Positions 46,783 to 58,716 of a DNA stretch of 64,000 nt are shown piece after piece; the stretch's first letter is position 1; each line of letters begins with the position of its first letter. The notes below the pieces were generated by a model. It was not told the DNA's origin. It worked only from the letters and a program-made list of their open reading frames with translations, and did not search any database. Where the stretch lies: positions 183,866,939 through 183,930,938 of the forward strand of contig CM071601.1 in the NCBI GenBank assembly GCA_036435485.1, read 5' to 3'. This DNA comes from Saposhnikovia divaricata. Its lineage: Eukaryota; Streptophyta; Magnoliopsida; Apiales; Apiaceae. The translations under genes were made by a program, and so were the position numbers.

Positions 46783-47295
46783 TTATGATGATATGTACAT
46801 ACGATTTAAAAATAAAAATAAAAAAGGACACATATCATATACCTGGATTTTATTATAGGTTTTGAGATCCAATTTGGATATGGCAGCCACAGGAAAGCCC
46901 TGATCATAGAGTACAGAAGGGGTGGTGGAAACACGCTGTTTGGGACCATTACGTCTGAAGTAAATTTTTTGGGGAAGCTTGGGATTGGTAACAGTCCTGG
47001 AGCGTTTCTTGACCACAAATTTGAAGGCATAATCTTTCTCATCACGATCACTATCCCCTAATACATCCTCCTCGGATTCCGGCTCCTCGGGACCATCCGT
47101 GTATAAATCTGTTTTAATATAATAAGATAAATCTTTTACCTCTACTGGAGGAGACTTGACAGCATTCTCCACCAATTCTGATTCCGATTCCACCTCCTCC
47201 AACTCCGATTCTTCCGATTCCTCTTCCTCCTCCTCCTCCGCAAATCCATCTCCATCACAATTAGAACCCAAATCAAATTCATTCTTCATCACCAT
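46783..47295 (-). CDS. Array copy 26 (open)
   Basis: 170 aa unspliced. ESELVEN like copies 23-25 but without the TAG; one extra Glu in the acidic tract; YYIKTDL. Confidence 0.75.
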   Translation of the reverse strand: MVMKNEFDLGSNCDGDGFAEEEEEEESEESELEEVESESELVENAVKSPPVEVKDLSYYIKTDLYTDGPEEPESEEDVLGDSDRDEKDYAFKFVVKKRSRTVTNPKLPQKIYFRRNGPKQRVSTTPSVLYDQGFPVAAISKLDLKTYNKIQVYDMCPFLFLFLNRMYISS

Positions 47296-47664
47296 TTCGC
47301 AATCTATTTTGCCCTAATTTTAATTTTTATGTAACTCTATCCCCCTTCTCCTCCCGCCCAAATATATACAGGCCTGGGACTGGGCCTGGGCTGGTGGTGT
47401 TTGAGATTTTTAATTTTTTGTCAACTTCATAACCTATTTTGTATTTTAAAAATAATTCTATAAAATGTTCTCTTTTCATTCTTTATTTATTTATAATTTC
47501 TATAAATTGTATTGTTATTTATTTAAAACAATGTTGGCAAAGGTAATTGTTATAGGGAGAATTTGGTATAACAATGCTTTAGTGGTTGCTGGAATTATGG
47601 AGCAAAATACGGATATTCTGCTAAAAACCCGAAGAACAGGGAGGTGCTTTGTAACTGATTGTGA

Positions 47665-48174
47665 TTATGATGATATGTACATACGATTTAAAAATAAAAA
47701 TAAAAAAGGACAAATATCATATACCTGGATTTTATTATAGGTTTTGAGAGCCAATTTGGATATGGCAGCCACAGGAAAGCCCGGATCATAGAGTACGGAA
47801 TGAGTGGTGGAAACACGCTGTTTGGGACCATTACGTCTGAAGTAAATTTTTCGGGGAAGCTTGGGATTGGTAACAGTCCTGGAGCGTTTCTTGAACGCAA
47901 ATTTGAAGGCATAATCTTTCTCATCACGATCACTATCCCCTAATACATCCTCCTCGGATTCCGGCTCCTCGGGACCATCCGTGTATAACTCTGTTTTAAA
48001 ATAATAAGATAAATCTTTTACCTCTACTGGAGGAGACTTGACAACATTCTCCACCGATTCTGATTCCGATTCCACCTCCTCCAACTCCGATTCTTCCGAT
48101 TCCTCTTCCCCCTCCTCCGCAAATCCATATCCATCACAATTAGAACCCAAATCAAATTCATTCTTCATCACCAT
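47665..48174 (-). CDS. Array copy 27 (open)
   Basis: 169 aa from the ATG; the frame is open seven codons further upstream because the leader stop is mutated. First of the CDGYGFAEEGEE subgroup (copies 27, 28, 30 and 31). Confidence 0.75.
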   Translation of the reverse strand: MVMKNEFDLGSNCDGYGFAEEGEEESEESELEEVESESESVENVVKSPPVEVKDLSYYFKTELYTDGPEEPESEEDVLGDSDRDEKDYAFKFAFKKRSRTVTNPKLPRKIYFRRNGPKQRVSTTHSVLYDPGFPVAAISKLALKTYNKIQVYDICPFLFLFLNRMYISS

Positions 48175-48565
48175 TTCGCAATTTATTTTGCCCAAATTTT
48201 AATTTTTATGTTACTCTACCCCCCTTCTCCTCCCGCCCAAATATATACAGGCCTGGGACTGGGCCTGGGCTGGTGGTGTTTGAGATTTTTAATTTTTTGT
48301 CAACTTCATAACCTATTTTGTATTTTAAAAATAATTCTATAAAATGTTCTTTTTCATTCTTTATTTATTTTTAATTTCTATAAATTGTATTGTTATTTAT
48401 TTAAAACAATGTTGGCAAAGGTAATTGTTATAGGGAGAATTTGGTATAACAATGCTTTAGTGGTTGCTGGAATTATGGAGCACAATACGGATATTCTGCT
48501 AAGAACCCGAAGAACAGGGAGGAGCTTTATAACTGATTGTGATTATGATGATATGTAAATACGAT

Positions 48566-49051
48566 TTAAAAATAAAAATAAAAAAGACACATATCATATA
48601 CCTGGATTTTATTATAGGTTTTGAGAGCCAATTTGGATATGGCAGCCACAGGAAAGCCCGGATCATATAGTGCAGAAGGGGTGGTGGAAACACGCTGTTT
48701 GGGACCATTACGTCTGAAGTAAATTTTTCGGGGAAGCTTGGGATTGGTAACAGTCCTGGAGCGTTTCTTGAACACAAATTTGAAGGCATAATCTTTCTCA
48801 TCACGATCACTATCCCCTAATACATCCTCCTCGGATTCCGGCTCCTCGGGACCATCCGTGTATAACTCTGTTTTAAAATAATAAGATAAATCTTTTACCT
48901 CCACTGGAGGAGACTTGACAGCATTCTCCACCGATTCTGATTCCGATTCCACCTCCTCCAACTCCGATTCTTCCGATTCCTCTTCCCCCTCCTCCGCAAA
49001 TCCATATCCATCACAATTAGAACCCAAATCAAATTCATTCTTCATCACCAT
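48566..49051 (-). CDS. Array copy 28 (open)
   Basis: 161 aa unspliced. FKFVFKKRS and TPSALYD. CDGYG subgroup. Confidence 0.75.
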   Translation of the reverse strand: MVMKNEFDLGSNCDGYGFAEEGEEESEESELEEVESESESVENAVKSPPVEVKDLSYYFKTELYTDGPEEPESEEDVLGDSDRDEKDYAFKFVFKKRSRTVTNPKLPRKIYFRRNGPKQRVSTTPSALYDPGFPVAAISKLALKTYNKIQVYDMCLFYFYF

Positions 49052-49442
49052 TTCGCAATTTATTTTGCCCTAATTTTAATTTTTATGTTACTCTACCCCC
49101 CTTCTCCTCCCGCCCAAATATATACAGGCCTGGGACTGGGCCTGGGCTGGTGGTGTTCGAGATTTTTAATTTTTTGTCAACTTCATAACCTATTTTGTAT
49201 TTTAAAAATAATTCTATAAAATGTTCTTTTTCATTCTTTATTTATTTTTAATTTCTATAAATTGTATTGTTATTTATTTAAAATAATGTTGGCAAAGGTA
49301 ATTGTTATAGGGAGAATTTGGTATAACAATGCTTTAGTGGTTGCTGGAATTATGGAGCACAATACGGATATTCTGCTAAGAACCCGAAGAACAGGGAGGA
49401 GCTTTGTAACTGATTGTGATTATGATGATATGTACATACGAT

Positions 49443-49928
49443 TTAAAAATAAAAATGAAAAAGACACATATCATATACCTGGATTTTATTATAGGTTTTG
49501 AGAGCCAATTTGGATATGGCAGCCACAGGAAAGCCCGGATCATAGAGTACAGAATAAGTGGTGGAAACACGCTGTTTGGGACCATTATGTCTGAAGTAAA
49601 TTTTTCGGGGAAGCTTGGGATTGGTAACAGTCCTGGAGCGTTTCTTGAACACAAATTTGAAGGCATAATCTTTCTCATCACGATCACTATCCCCTAATAC
49701 ATCCTCCTCGGATTCCGGCTCCTCGTGACCATCCGTGTATAAATCTTTTTTAAAATAATAAGATAAATCTTTTACCTCCACTGGAGGAGACTTGACAGCA
49801 TTCTCCACCGATTCTGATTCCGATTCCACCTCCTCTAACTCCGATTCTTCCGATTCCTCTTCCTCCTCCTCCGCAAATCCATCTCCATCACAATTAGAAC
49901 CCAAATCAAATTCATTCTTCATCACCAT
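49443..49928 (-). CDS. Array copy 29 (open)
   Basis: 161 aa unspliced. FKFVFKKRS; private changes YYFKKDL and GHEEPE. Confidence 0.75.
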   Translation of the reverse strand: MVMKNEFDLGSNCDGDGFAEEEEEESEESELEEVESESESVENAVKSPPVEVKDLSYYFKKDLYTDGHEEPESEEDVLGDSDRDEKDYAFKFVFKKRSRTVTNPKLPRKIYFRHNGPKQRVSTTYSVLYDPGFPVAAISKLALKTYNKIQVYDMCLFHFYF

Positions 49929-50297
49929 TTCGCAATCTATTTTGCCCTAATTTTAATTTTTATGTAACTCTATCCCCCTTCTCCTCCCGCCCAAATATAT
50001 ACAGGCCTGGGACTGGGCCTGGGCTGGTGGTGTTTGAGATTTTTAATTTTTTGTCAACTTCATAACCTATTTTGTATTTTAAAAATAATTCTATAAAATG
50101 TTCTTTTTTCATTCTTTATTTATTTATAATTTCTATAAATTGTATTGTTATTTATTTAAAACAATGTTGGCAAAGGTAATTGTTATAGGGAGAATTTGGT
50201 ATAACAATGCTTTAGTGGTTGCTGGAATTATGGAGGAAAATACGGATATTCTGCTAAGAACCCGAAGAACAGGGAGGAGCTTTGTAACTGATTGTGA

Positions 50298-50807
50298 TTA
50301 TGATGATATGTACATACGATTTAAAAATAAAAATAAAAAAGGACAAATATCATATACCTGGATTTTATTATAGGTTTTGAGAGCCAATTTGGATATGGCA
50401 GCCATAGGAAAGTCCGGATCATAGAGTACAGAATGAGTGGTGGAAACACGCTGTTTGGGACCATTACGTATGAAGTAAATTTTTCGGGGAAGCTTGGGAT
50501 TGGTAACAGTCCTGGAGCGTTTCTTGAACACAAATTTGAAGGCATAATCTTTCTCATCAAGATCACTATCCCCTAATACATCCTCCTCGGATTCCGGCTC
50601 CTCGGGACCATCCGTGTATAACTCTGTTTTAAAATAATAAGATAAATCTTTTACCTGCACTGGAGGAGACTTGACAGCATTCTCCACCGATTCTGATTCC
50701 GATTCCACCTCCTCCAACTCCGATTCTTCCGATTCCTCTTCCCCCTCCTCCGCAAATCCATATCCATCACAATTAGAACCCAAATCAAATTCATTCTTCA
50801 TCACCAT
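50298..50807 (-). CDS. Array copy 30 (open)
   Basis: 169 aa unspliced. CDGYG subgroup; private changes PPVQVK, KIYFIRNG and DPDFPM. Confidence 0.75.
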   Translation of the reverse strand: MVMKNEFDLGSNCDGYGFAEEGEEESEESELEEVESESESVENAVKSPPVQVKDLSYYFKTELYTDGPEEPESEEDVLGDSDLDEKDYAFKFVFKKRSRTVTNPKLPRKIYFIRNGPKQRVSTTHSVLYDPDFPMAAISKLALKTYNKIQVYDICPFLFLFLNRMYISS

Positions 50808-51175
50808 TTCGTAATTTATTTTGCCCTAATTTTAATTTTTATGTTACTCTACCCCCCTTCTCCTCCCGCCCAAATATATACAGGCCTGGGACTGGGCCTG
50901 GGCTGGTGGTGTTTGAGATTTTTAATTTTTTGTCAACTTCATAACCTATTTTGTATTTTAAAAATAATTCTATAAAATGTTCTTTTTCAATCTTTATTTA
51001 TTTTTAATTTCTATAAATTGTATTGTTATTTATTTAAAACAATGTTGGCAAAGGTAATTGTTATAGGGAGAATTTGGTATAACAATGCTTTAGTGGTTGC
51101 TGGAATTATGGAGCACAATACGGATATTCTGCTAAGAACCCGAAGAACAGGGAGGAGCTTTGTAACTGATTGTGA

Positions 51176-51682
51176 TTATGATGATATGTACATACGATTT
51201 AAAAATAAAAAAAAAAGACACATATCATATACCTGGATTTTATTATAGGTTTTGAGAGCCAATTTGGATATGGCAGCCACAGGAAAGACCGGATCATATA
51301 GTGTAGAAGGGGTGGTGGAAACATGCTGTTTGGGACCATTACGTCTGAAGTAAATTTTTCGGGGAAGCTTGGGATTGGTAACAGTCCTGGAGCGTTTCTT
51401 GACCACAAATTTGAAGGCATAATCTTTCTCATCACGATCATTATCCCCTAATACATCCTCCTCGGATTCCGGCTCCTCGGGACCATCCGTGTATAACTCT
51501 GTTTTAAAATAATAAGATAAATCTTTTACCTCCACTGGAGGAGACTTGACAGCATTCTCCACCGATTCTGATTCCGATTCCACCTCCTCCAACTCTGATT
51601 CTTCCGATTCCTCTTCCCCCTCCTCCGCAAATCCATATCCATCACAATTAGAACCCAAATCAAATTCAGTCTTCATCACCAT
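51176..51682 (-). CDS. Array copy 31 (open)
   Basis: 168 aa unspliced. Starts MVMKTEF; LGDNDRD and TPSTLYDPV, the last shared with copy 32. Confidence 0.75.
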   Translation of the reverse strand: MVMKTEFDLGSNCDGYGFAEEGEEESEESELEEVESESESVENAVKSPPVEVKDLSYYFKTELYTDGPEEPESEEDVLGDNDRDEKDYAFKFVVKKRSRTVTNPKLPRKIYFRRNGPKQHVSTTPSTLYDPVFPVAAISKLALKTYNKIQVYDMCLFFLFLNRMYISS

Positions 51683-52073
51683 TTCGCAATTTATTTTGCC
51701 CTAATTTTAATTTTTATGTTACTCTACCCCCCTTCTCCTCCCGCCCAAATATATACAGGCCTGGGACTGGGCCTGGGCTGGTGGTGTTTGAGATTTTTAA
51801 TTTTTTGTCAACTTCATAACCTATTTTGTATTTTAAAAATAATTCTATAAAATGTTCTTTTTCAATCTTTATTTATTTTTAATTTCTATAAATTGTATTG
51901 TTATTTATTTAAAACAATGTTGGCAAAGGTAATTGTTATAGGGAGAATTTGGTATAACAATGCTTTAGTGGTTGCTGGAATTATGGAGCACAATACGGAT
52001 ATTCTGCTAAGAACCCGAAGAACAGGGAGGAGCTTTGTAACTGATTGTGATTATGATGATATGTACAAACGAT

Positions 52074-52568
52074 TTAAAAATAAAAATAAAAAAGACACAT
52101 ATCATATACCTGGATTTTATTATAGGTTTTGAGAGCCAATTTGGATATGGCAGCCACAGGAAAGACCGGATCATATAGTGTAGAAGGGGTGGTGGAAACA
52201 CGCAGTTTAGGACCATTACGTCTGAAGTAAATTTTTCGGGGAAGCTTGGGATTGGTAACAGTCCTGGAGCGTTTCTTGACCACAAATTTGAAGGCATAAT
52301 CTTTCTCATCACGATCATTATCCCTTAATACATCCTCCTCGGATTCCGGCTCCTCGGGACCATCCGTGTATAACTCTGTTTTAAAATAATAAGATAAATC
52401 TTTTACCTCCTCTGGAGGAGAGTTGACAGCATTCTCCACCGATTCTGATTCCGATTCCACCTCCTCTAACTCCGATTCTTCCGATTCTTCCGATTCCTCT
52501 TCCTCCTCCTCCGCAAATCCATCTCCATCACAATTAGAACCCAAATCAAATTCATTCTTCATCACCAT
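52074..52568 (-). CDS. Array copy 32 (open)
   Basis: 164 aa unspliced. A 9-bp in-frame gain gives SEESEESE; private changes AVNSPPEEVK and LRDNDRD. Confidence 0.75.
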   Translation of the reverse strand: MVMKNEFDLGSNCDGDGFAEEEEEESEESEESELEEVESESESVENAVNSPPEEVKDLSYYFKTELYTDGPEEPESEEDVLRDNDRDEKDYAFKFVVKKRSRTVTNPKLPRKIYFRRNGPKLRVSTTPSTLYDPVFPVAAISKLALKTYNKIQVYDMCLFYFYF

Positions 52569-52937
52569 TTCGCAATCTATTTTGCCCTAATTTTAATTTT
52601 TATGTTACTCTACCCCCCTTCTCCTCCCGCCCATATATATACAGGCCTGGGACTGGGCCTGGGCTGGTGGTGTTTGAGATTTTTAATTTTTTGTCAACTT
52701 CATATCCTATTTTGTATTTTAAAAATAATTCTATAAAATGTTCTTTTTTCTTTCTTTATTTATTTATAATTTCTATAAATTGTATTGTTATTTACTTAAA
52801 ACAATGTTGGCAAAGGTAATTGTTATAGGGAGAATTTGGTATAACAATGCTTTAGTGGTTGCTGGAATTATGGAGCAAAATACGGATATTCTGCTAAGAA
52901 CCCGAAGAACAGGGAGGAGCTTTGTAACTGATTGTGA

Positions 52938-53444
52938 TTATGATGATATGTACATACGATTTAAAAATAAAAATAAAAAAGGACACATATCGTATACCTG
53001 GATTTTATTATAGGTTTTGAGAGCCAATTTGGATATGGCAGCCACAAGAAAGCCCGGATCATAGAGTACAGAAGGGGTGGTGGAAACACGCTGTTTGGGA
53101 CCATTACTTCTGAAGTAAATTTTTCGGGGAAGCTTGGGATTGGTAACAGTCCTGGAGCGTTTCTTGACCACAAATTTGAAGGAATAATCTTTCTCATCAC
53201 GATCATTATCCCCTAATACATCCTCCTCGGATTCCGGCTCGTCGGGACCATCCGTGTATAACTCTGTTTTAAAATAATAAAATAAATCTTTTACCTCCAC
53301 TGGAGGAGACTTGGCAGCATTCTCCACCGATTCTGATTCCGATTCCACCTCCAACTCCGATTCTTCCGATTCCTCTTCCTCCTACTCCGCAAATCCATCT
53401 CCATCACAATTAGAACCCAAATCAAATTCATTCTTCATCACCAT
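52938..53444 (-). pseudogene. Array copy 33 (nonsense in the acidic tract)
   Basis: A Glu codon of the acidic tract is TAG. The rest is open (52938-53354). AAKSPP and FRSNGP are private. Confidence 0.8.
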
Positions 53445-53812
53445 TTCGCAATCTATTTTGCCCTAATTATAATTTTTATGTTACTCTACCCCCCTTCTCC
53501 TCCCGCCCAAATATATACAGGCCTGGGACTGGGCCTAGGCTGGTGGTGTTTGAGATTTTTAATTTTTTGTGAACTTCATAACCTATTTTGTATTTTAAAA
53601 ATAATTCTTTAAAATGTTCTTTTTCATTCTTTATTTATTTATAATTTTTATAAATTGTATTGTTATTTATTTAAAACAATGTTGGCAAAGGTAATTGTTA
53701 TAGGGAGAATTTGGTATAACAATGCTTTAGTGGTTGCTGGAATTATGGAGCACAATACGGATATTCTGCTAAGAACCCGAAGAACAGGGAGGAGCTTTGT
53801 AACTGATTGTGA

Positions 53813-54327
53813 TTATGATGATATGTACATACGATTTAAAAATAAAAATAAAAAAGGACACATATCATATACCTGGATTTTATTATAGGTTTTGAGAGCC
53901 AATTTGGATATGGCAGCCACAGGAAAGCCCGGATCATAGAGTACAGAAGGGGTGGTGGAAACAAGCTGTTTGGGACCATTACGTCTGAAGTAAATTTTTC
54001 GGGGAAGCTTGGGATTGGTAACAGTCCTGGAGCATTTCTTGACCACAAATTTGAAGGCATAGTCTTTCTCATCACGATCACTATCCCGTAATACATCCTC
54101 CTCGGATTCCGGCTCCTCGGGACCATCCGTGTATAACTCTGTTTTAAAATAATAAGATAAATCTTTTACCTCCACTGGAGGAGACTTGATAGCATTCTCC
54201 ACCAATTCTGATTCCGATTTCACCTCCTCCAACTCCAATTCTTCCGATTCCTCTTCCTCCTCCTCCTCCTCGCAAATCCATCTCCATCACAATTAGAACC
54301 CAAATCAAATTCATTCTTCATCACCAT
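53813..54327 (-). pseudogene. Array copy 34 (frameshifted)
   Basis: An out-of-frame change in the TCC repeat of the acidic tract separates the ATG from the open remainder (53813-54238). Confidence 0.8.
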
Positions 54328-54695
54328 TTCGCAATTTATTTTGCCCTAATTTTAATTTTTATGTTACTCTACCCCCCTTCTCCTCCCGCCCAAATATATA
54401 CAGGCCTGGGACTGGGCCTGGGCTGGTGGTGTTTGAGATTTTTAATTTTTTGTCAACTTCATAACCTATTTTGTATTTTAAAAATAATTCTATAAAATGT
54501 TCTTTTTCATTCTTTATTTATCTATAATTTCTATAAATTGTATTGTTATTTATTTAAAACAATGTTGGCAAAGGTAATTGTTATAGGGAGAATTTGGTAT
54601 AACAATGCTTTAGTGGTTGCTGGAATTATGGAGCACAATACGGATATTCTGCTAAGAACCCGAAGAACAGGGAGGAGCTTTGTAACTGATTGTGA

Positions 54696-55205
54696 TTATG
54701 ATGATATGTACATACGATTTAAAAATAAAAATAAAAAAGGACACATATCATATACCTGGATTTTATTATAGGTTTTGAGAGCCAATTTGGATATGGCAGC
54801 CACAGGAAAGCCCGGATCATAGAGTACAGAAGGGGTGGTGGAAACACGCTGTTTGGGACCATTACGTCTGAAGTAAATTTTTCGGGGAAGCTTGGGATTG
54901 GTAACAGTCCTGGAGCGTCTCTTGACCACAAATTTGAAGGCATAATCTTTCTCATCACGATCATTATCCCCTAATACATCCTCCTCGGATTCCGGCTCCT
55001 CGGGACCATCCGTGTATAACTCTGTTTTAAAATAATAAGATAAATCTTTTACCTCCACTGGAGGAGACTTGACAGCATTCTCCACCGATTCTGATTCCGA
55101 TTCCACCTCCTCTGACTCCGATTCTTCCGATTCCTCTTCCTCCTCCTCCGCAAATCCATCTCCATCACAATTAGAACCCAAACCAAATTCATTCTTCATC
55201 ACCAT
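54696..55205 (-). CDS. Array copy 35 (open)
   Basis: 169 aa unspliced. Starts MVMKNEFGLG; ESESEEVE and VVKRRS are private. Confidence 0.75.
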   Translation of the reverse strand: MVMKNEFGLGSNCDGDGFAEEEEEESEESESEEVESESESVENAVKSPPVEVKDLSYYFKTELYTDGPEEPESEEDVLGDNDRDEKDYAFKFVVKRRSRTVTNPKLPRKIYFRRNGPKQRVSTTPSVLYDPGFPVAAISKLALKTYNKIQVYDMCPFLFLFLNRMYISS

Positions 55206-55574
55206 TTCGCAATCTATTTTGCCCTAATTTTAATTTTTATGTTACTCTACACCCCTTCTCCTCTCGCCCATGTTTATACAGGCCTGGGACTGGGCCTGGG
55301 CTGGTGGTGTTTGAGATTATTAATTTTTTGTCAACTTCATAATCTATTTTGTATTTTAAAAATAATTCTATAAAATGTTCTTTTTTCTTTCTTTATTTAT
55401 TTATAATTTCTATAAATTGTATTGTTATTTATTTAAAACAATGTTGGCAAAGGTAATTGTTATAGGGAGAATTTGGTATAACAATGCTTTAGTGGTTGCT
55501 GAAATTATGGAGCAAAATACGGATATTCTGCTAAGAACCCGAAGAACAGGGAGGAGCTTTGTAACTGATTGTGA

Positions 55575-56084
55575 TTATGATGATATGTACATACGATTTA
55601 AAAATAAAAATAAAAAAGGACACATATCATATACCTGGATTTTATTATAGGTTTTGAGAGCCAATTTGGATATGGCAGCCACAGGAAAGCCCGAATCATA
55701 GAGTACAAAAGGGGTGGTGGAAACACGCTGTTTGGGACCATTACGTCTGAAGTAAATTTTTCGGGGAAGCTTGGGATTGGTAACAGTCCTGGAGCGTTTC
55801 TTGACCACAAATTTGAAGGCATAATCTTTCTCATCACGATCACAATCCCCTAATACATCCTCCTCGGATTCCGGCTCCTCGGGACCATCCGTGTATAACT
55901 CTGTTTTAAAATAATAAGATAAATCTTTTACCTCCATTGGAGGAGACTTGACAGCATTCTCCACCGATTCTGATTCCGATTCCACCTCCTCCAACTCCGA
56001 TTCTTCCGATTCCTCTTCCCTCTCCTCCGCAAATCCATCTCCATCACAATTAGAACCCAAATCAAATTCATTCTTCATCACCAT
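55575..56084 (-). CDS. Array copy 36 (open)
   Basis: 169 aa from the ATG, with the same open leader as copy 27. LGDCDRD and PPMEVK are shared with copy 37. Confidence 0.75.
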   Translation of the reverse strand: MVMKNEFDLGSNCDGDGFAEEREEESEESELEEVESESESVENAVKSPPMEVKDLSYYFKTELYTDGPEEPESEEDVLGDCDRDEKDYAFKFVVKKRSRTVTNPKLPRKIYFRRNGPKQRVSTTPFVLYDSGFPVAAISKLALKTYNKIQVYDMCPFLFLFLNRMYISS

Positions 56085-56408
56085 TTCGCAATTTATTTTG
56101 CCCAAATTTTAATTTTTATGTTACTCTACCCCCTTCTCCTCCCGCCCAAATATATACAGGCATGGGACTGGGCCTGGGCTGGTGGTGTTTGAGATTTTTA
56201 ATTTTTTGTCAACTTCATAACCTATTTTGTATTTTAAAAATAATTCTATAAAATGTTCTTTTTTCAATCTTTATTTATTTATAATTTCTATAAATTGTAT
56301 TGTTATTTATTTAAAACAATGTTGGCAAAGGTAATTGTTATAGGGAGAATTTGGTATAACAATGCTTTAGTGGTTGCTGGAATTATGGAGTAAAATACGG
56401 ATATTCTG

Positions 56409-56960
56409 CTAAGAACCTGAAGAACATGGAGGAGCTTTGTAACTGATTGTGATTATGATGATATGTACATACGATTTAAAAATAATAAAAAAAGGACACA
56501 TATCATATACCTGGATTTTATTATAGGTTTTGAGAGCCAATTTGGATATGGCAGCCACAGGAAAGCCCGGATCATAGAGTACAGAAGGGGTGGTGGAAAC
56601 ACGCTGTTTGGGACCATTACGTCTGAAGTAAATTTTTCGGGGAAGCTTGGGATTGGTAACAGTCCTGGAGCGTTTCTTGACCACAAATTTGAAGGCATAA
56701 TCTTTCTCATCACGATCACAATCCCCTAATACATCCTCCTCGGATTCCGGCTCCTCGGGACCATCCGTGTATAACTCTGTTTTAAAATAATAAGATAAAT
56801 CTTTTACCTCCATTGGAGGAGACTTGACAGCATTCTCCACCGATTCTGATTCCGATTCCACCTCCTCCAACTCCGATTCTTCCGATTCCTCTTCCCCCTC
56901 CTCCGCAAATCCATCTCCATCACAATTAGAACCCAAATCAAATTCATTCTTCATCACCAT
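56409..56960 (-). CDS. Array copy 37 (open)
   Basis: 183 aa from the ATG. A 5-bp shorter intron A-run lets the unspliced frame reach KAPPCSSGS. LGDCDRD, PPMEVK. Confidence 0.75.
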   Translation of the reverse strand: MVMKNEFDLGSNCDGDGFAEEGEEESEESELEEVESESESVENAVKSPPMEVKDLSYYFKTELYTDGPEEPESEEDVLGDCDRDEKDYAFKFVVKKRSRTVTNPKLPRKIYFRRNGPKQRVSTTPSVLYDPGFPVAAISKLALKTYNKIQVYDMCPFFIIFKSYVHIIIITISYKAPPCSSGS

Positions 56961-57285
56961 TTCGCAATTTATTTTGCCCAAATTTTAATTTTTATGTTAC
57001 TCTACCCCCCTTCTCCTCCCGCCCAAATATATACAGGCATGGGACTGGGCCTGGGCTGGTGGTGTTTGAGATTTTTAATTTTTTGTCAACTTCATAACCT
57101 ATTTTGTATTTTTAAAATAATTCTATAAAATGTTCTTTTTTCATTCTTTATTAATTTATAATTTCTATAAATTGTATTGTTATTTATTTAAAACAATGTT
57201 GGCAAAGGTAATTGTTATAGGGAGAATTTGGTATAATAATGCTTTAGTGGTTGCTGGAATTATGGAGTAAAATACGGATATTCTG

Positions 57286-57837
57286 CTAAGAACCTGAAGA
57301 ACATGGAGGAGCTTTGTAACTGATTGTGATTATGATGATATGTACATACGATTTAAAAATAATAAAAAAAGGACACATATCATATACCTGGATTTTATTA
57401 TAGGTTTTGAGAGCCAATTTGGATATGGCAGCCACAGGAAAGCCCGGATCATAGAGTACAGAAGGGGTGGTGGAAACACGCTGTTTGGGACCATTACATC
57501 TGAAGTAAATTTTTCGGGGAAGCTTGGGATTGGTAACAGTCCTGGAGCGTTTCTTGACCACAAATTTGAAGGCATAATCTTTCTCATCACGATCTCTATC
57601 CCCTAATACATCTTCCTCGGATTCCAGCTCCTCGGGACCATCCGTGTATAACTCTGTTTTAAAATAATAAGATAAATCTTTTACCTCCACTGGAGGAGAC
57701 TTGACAGCATTCTCCACCGATTCTGATTCCGATTCCACCTCCTCCAACTCCGATTCTTCCGATTCCTCTTCCCCCTCCTCTGCAAATCCATCTCCATCAC
57801 AATTAGAACCCAAATCAAATTCATTCTTCATCACCAT
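57286..57837 (-). CDS. Array copy 38 (open)
   Basis: 183 aa unspliced, with the same shortened intron run as copy 37. EELESEED and GDRDRD are private. Confidence 0.75.
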   Translation of the reverse strand: MVMKNEFDLGSNCDGDGFAEEGEEESEESELEEVESESESVENAVKSPPVEVKDLSYYFKTELYTDGPEELESEEDVLGDRDRDEKDYAFKFVVKKRSRTVTNPKLPRKIYFRCNGPKQRVSTTPSVLYDPGFPVAAISKLALKTYNKIQVYDMCPFFIIFKSYVHIIIITISYKAPPCSSGS

Positions 57838-58206
57838 TTCGCAATCTATTTTGCCCTAATTTTAATTTTTATGTTACTCTACCCCCCTTCTCCTCCCGCC
57901 CAAATATATACAGGCCTGGGACTGGGCCTGGGCTGGTGGTGTTTGAGATTTTTAATTTTTTGTCAACTTCATAACCTATTTTGTATTTTAAAAATAATTC
58001 TATAAAATGTTCTTTTTTCTTTCTTTATTTATTTATAATTTCTATAAATTTTATTGTTATTTATTTAAAACAATGTTGGCAAAGGTAATTGTTATAGGGA
58101 GAATTTGGTATAACAATGCTTTTGTGTTTGCTGGAATTACGGAGCAAAATATGGATATTTTGCTAAGAACCCGAAGAACAGGGAGGAGCTTTGTAACTGA
58201 TTGTGA

Positions 58207-58716
58207 TTATGATGATATGTACATACGATTTAAAAATAAAAATAAAAAAGGACACATATCATATACCTGGATTTTATTATAGGTTTTGAGAGCCAATTTG
58301 GATATGGCACCCACAGGAAAGCCCGAATCATAGATTACAGAAGGGGTGGTGGAAACACGCTTTTTGGGACCATTGCGTCTGAAGTAAATTTTTCGGGGAA
58401 GCTTGGGATTGGTAACAGTCCTGGAGCGTTTCTTGACCACAAATTTGAAGGCATAATCTTTCTCATCACGATCACTATCCCCTAATACATCCTCCTCGGA
58501 TTCCGGCTCCTCGGGACCATCCGTGTATAACTCTGTTTTAAAATAATATGATAAATCTTTTACCTCCACTGGAGGAGACTTGACAGCATTCTTCACCGAT
58601 TTTGATTCCGATTCCACCTCCTCCAACTTCGATTCTTCCGATTCCTCTTCCTCCTCCTCTGCAAATCCATCTCTATCACAATTAGAACCCGAATCAAATT
58701 CATTCTTCATCACCAT
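58207..58716 (-). CDS. Array copy 39 (open, most diverged)
   Basis: 169 aa unspliced. Has many private changes (FDSGSNCDRDG, ESKLEE, ESKSVKN, KKRVSTTPSVIYDSGFPVG), as expected for an edge copy that is seldom homogenised. Its promoter lies at 58717-58810. Confidence 0.75.
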   Translation of the reverse strand: MVMKNEFDSGSNCDRDGFAEEEEEESEESKLEEVESESKSVKNAVKSPPVEVKDLSYYFKTELYTDGPEEPESEEDVLGDSDRDEKDYAFKFVVKKRSRTVTNPKLPRKIYFRRNGPKKRVSTTPSVIYDSGFPVGAISKLALKTYNKIQVYDMCPFLFLFLNRMYISS

